Of a stretch of DNA of 7,000 nt, positions 5,644-7,000 are shown in pieces. A program made the translations under genes and the position numbers. The notes under the pieces are model-generated. The model saw nothing but the letters and a program-made list of their open reading frames with translations. It had not been told where the DNA came from and made no database searches. This stretch comes from Clostridiales bacterium UBA4696. GTDB lineage: Bacteria > Bacillota > Clostridia > Oscillospirales > Oscillospiraceae. Numbering within the stretch: position 1 is the first letter of the stretch; each line of letters begins with the position of its first letter. The DNA lies in the NCBI GenBank assembly GCA_002404795.1, contig DHKK01000004.1, positions 1 through 7,000 on the forward strand, given 5' to 3'.

Positions 5644-6435
5644 ATGAATTACAGCTATTTCCCCGGCTGCACGCTCAAGACCAGGGGCGCGCAGCTGGAT
5701 AAGGCCGGGCGGCTCGCCGCGGAAAAGCTCGGCTTTTCGCTGTGCGAGATCCCGGAATGGCAGTGCTGCGGCGCGGTCTATCCGCAAGCAAACGATGAGA
5801 TCGCCACGCGGCTCGCCTCCGTCCGCGCGCTGATGGCGGCCCGCGACGCGGGCCAGCCGCTGGTGTCGCTGTGCTCCGCCTGCCACCACGTCTTAAAGCG
5901 CGTGAACGGCGACATGCAGCACAATGACGAGATCCGCGCAAAGGTCAACAACTACTTAAAACCCGAGACGCCCTACGCCGGCGAGACGAAGGTTCTGCAC
6001 TATCTCGAGGTCCTGCGCGACGAGATCGGCTGGGACAATGTCCGCAAGGCCGTTGTGAAGCCCCTCACGGGCCGGAAGATCGGCGCGTATTACGGCTGCA
6101 TGCTCCTGCGTCCGAGCCGCGAGATGCAGTTTGACGACCCGGAGAACCCGCGGATGCTTGAGGACTTCATCCGCGCCATCGGCGCCGAGCCCGTCGTCTA
6201 CGCACAGCGCAACGAATGCTGCGGCGGCTATATGGCCGTGGAAAACAAGGCTTACGCCGCCAAACAGGCGCAGAAGATCATGGACAACGCAAGCGCGCAG
6301 GGCGCGGAGCTGCTGATCACGGCATGTCCCCTGTGCAGCTATAATCTGCTGCACAACACGGACGGCAGGCTGCCGGTCGTCTACTTCACAGAGCTGCTGG
6401 CCGAGGCGCTCGGCTGCGGGGAGGAGGACGCATGA
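5644..6435 (+). CDS. hdrB: HdrB-like CCG-domain iron-sulfur subunit
   Basis: This 263-residue protein resembles subunit B of heterodisulfide reductase, the subunit that carries two noncubane [4Fe-4S] clusters and reacts with the disulfide or other acceptor. Both CCG motifs are complete: C9, C41-C42-G, C77-x2-C80 in the first half, and C152, C192-C193-G, C228-x2-C231 in the second. The spacing fits the CX31-39CCX34-36CX2C family pattern. The opening YSYFPGCTLK is characteristic. It has no signal peptide or membrane helix, so it is cytoplasmic. It begins 12 nt after fumC behind a G-rich site (GGGGTGG, 5633-5639) and overlaps hdrC by 4 nt (ATGA). In bacteria without CoM and CoB the substrate is not the methanogen heterodisulfide and remains unknown. 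Glycolate oxidase GlcF-type or SdhE-type CCG proteins are alternatives for the family, but the following C and A subunits support Hdr. Confidence 0.9.
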   Translation: MNYSYFPGCTLKTRGAQLDKAGRLAAEKLGFSLCEIPEWQCCGAVYPQANDEIATRLASVRALMAARDAGQPLVSLCSACHHVLKRVNGDMQHNDEIRAKVNNYLKPETPYAGETKVLHYLEVLRDEIGWDNVRKAVVKPLTGRKIGAYYGCMLLRPSREMQFDDPENPRMLEDFIRAIGAEPVVYAQRNECCGGYMAVENKAYAAKQAQKIMDNASAQGAELLITACPLCSYNLLHNTDGRLPVVYFTELLAEALGCGEEDA

Positions 6436-6818
6436 ACAACCAGAACATGATCGACACTGTCACCCGCATCTCCGGCGTGAACCCCAGAAAGTGCATGCGC
6501 TGCGGCAAATGCTCGGCGAGCTGCCCGGCGTATGACGAGATGGAATACCATCCGCACCAGTTCGTCTCCATGGTCGAAAACGGGCGGATCGAGGAGCTTT
6601 TAAGCTCCAGGGGCATCTACACCTGCCTGAGCTGCTTTGCCTGCGTCGAGCGCTGTCCCAGAAACGTCGAGCCCGCGAAGCTCATCGAGGCCGTGCGCAA
6701 TGCAGTCGAACGCCAGCAGGGCATGGACCATCTGAAGCCCGAGCGCATCCCGGAAATTCTCGACGAGGAGCTGCCGCAGCAGGCCATTGCCGCGGCGTTC
6801 CGCAAATATAAAAAGTAA
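6432..6818 (+). CDS. hdrC: HdrC-like ferredoxin-type 4Fe-4S subunit
   Basis: This 128-residue protein has two ferredoxin motifs, C21-x2-C24-x2-C27-x3-C31-P and C65-x2-C68-x2-C71-x3-C75-P, so it should hold two cubane [4Fe-4S] clusters. In Hdr complexes HdrC carries electrons from the flavin subunit HdrA to HdrB. Between the motifs lies the HdrC-type stretch with HPHQFVSMVENGRIEELL (40-57), and after them an alpha-helical C-terminal tail rich in charged residues. Size is at the short end for HdrC. Translation starts in the ATGA overlap with hdrB, behind GAGGAGGA (6421-6428), which points to coupled synthesis at equal ratio. The stop codon overlaps the Shine-Dalgarno sequence of hdrA, so the three genes are tightly linked. 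No membrane segment is seen. Confidence 0.92.
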   Translation: MNNQNMIDTVTRISGVNPRKCMRCGKCSASCPAYDEMEYHPHQFVSMVENGRIEELLSSRGIYTCLSCFACVERCPRNVEPAKLIEAVRNAVERQQGMDHLKPERIPEILDEELPQQAIAAAFRKYKK

Positions 6819-6830
6819 GGAGGGAACGCA

Positions 6831-7000
6831 ATGCAGAGGATCGGCGTCTTCGTATGCTGGTGCGGCAGCAACATTGCCGCGACCGTCGACGTGGAGAGAG
6901 TCTCGCAGGCGCTTGCAAAAGAGCCGGGCGTTGTTTTCTCCACCAATTATCAGTACATGTGTTCCCAGACCGGCCAGCAGATGATCCAGGAGAAGATCCA
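6831..7000 (+). CDS. hdrA: HdrA-like flavoprotein subunit, N-terminal fragment
   Basis: The gene starts at the ATG after AAGGAGGGA (6817-6825) and is still open at the right edge, giving 56 codons. The fragment MQRIGVFVCWCGSNIAATVD, followed by PGVVFSTNYQYMCSQTGQQM, matches the conserved N-terminus of HdrA, which has a CxCGxNI motif (C9, C11 here) and a later CSxxGQ motif (C44). HdrA is the large FAD and iron-sulfur subunit that carries out flavin-based electron bifurcation in Hdr complexes. The second residue of the CxC motif is Trp here, where CHCG is what I recall as usual. Only the first tenth or so of a typical protein is visible, so FAD sites, extra ferredoxin domains and fusions cannot be assessed. 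The downstream neighbours (MvhD-, Flox- or Frd-like genes) would reveal the electron donor or acceptor. Confidence 0.88.
   Translation, partial: MQRIGVFVCWCGSNIAATVDVERVSQALAKEPGVVFSTNYQYMCSQTGQQMIQEKI

Noticed and set aside
4279..5889. Long minus-strand open frame opposite fumarase (536 aa)
   Set aside because: It lies against a complete, motif-perfect fumC and the start of hdrB. The translation is rich in R, G, H, D and V with no family features.

Overview
The window is GC-rich with mostly G/C-ending codons, purine-rich Shine-Dalgarno sites (AGGAG, GGAGG, AGGGGGA) and AT-rich promoters. Together with HdrABC-type proteins, a reductive C4-acid gene pair and a nested inverted-repeat element at the left edge, this suggests an anaerobic Firmicute of the Clostridia, most likely an Oscillospirales/Ruminococcaceae-type gut bacterium. 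That placement is an inference from style and gene content, not from a marker gene. Every supported gene is on the + strand, and the long minus-strand open frames are antisense shadows.

Layout: (1) 1-211 has no gene. It holds a symmetric inverted-repeat element (41-167) made of nested hairpins. (2) 212-2115 is a two-component system: an OmpR/PhoB-type response regulator overlapping by 4 nt with a membrane sensor histidine kinase. (3) 2208-3101 is a LysR-type regulator with its own promoter candidate. (4) 3102-3273 is an AT-rich regulatory region with a perfect 20-bp-arm palindrome that contains the -10 box of the next operon. (5) 3274-7000 is a compact run of five genes: an LDH-fold malate dehydrogenase, class II fumarase, HdrB-like, HdrC-like and the start of an HdrA-like protein that leaves the window.

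Working model: malate dehydrogenase and fumarase interconvert oxaloacetate, malate and fumarate, in the reductive direction in a fermenter. The HdrABC-like iron-sulfur/flavin proteins would move electrons, possibly by flavin-based bifurcation or confurcation. Organisms of this kind are not expected to make CoM/CoB, so the HdrB substrate is unlikely to be the methanogen heterodisulfide. The link between C4-acid metabolism and an Hdr module under one strongly structured promoter is the most interesting aspect of the window. The partner proteins that would define its function lie downstream, outside the window.
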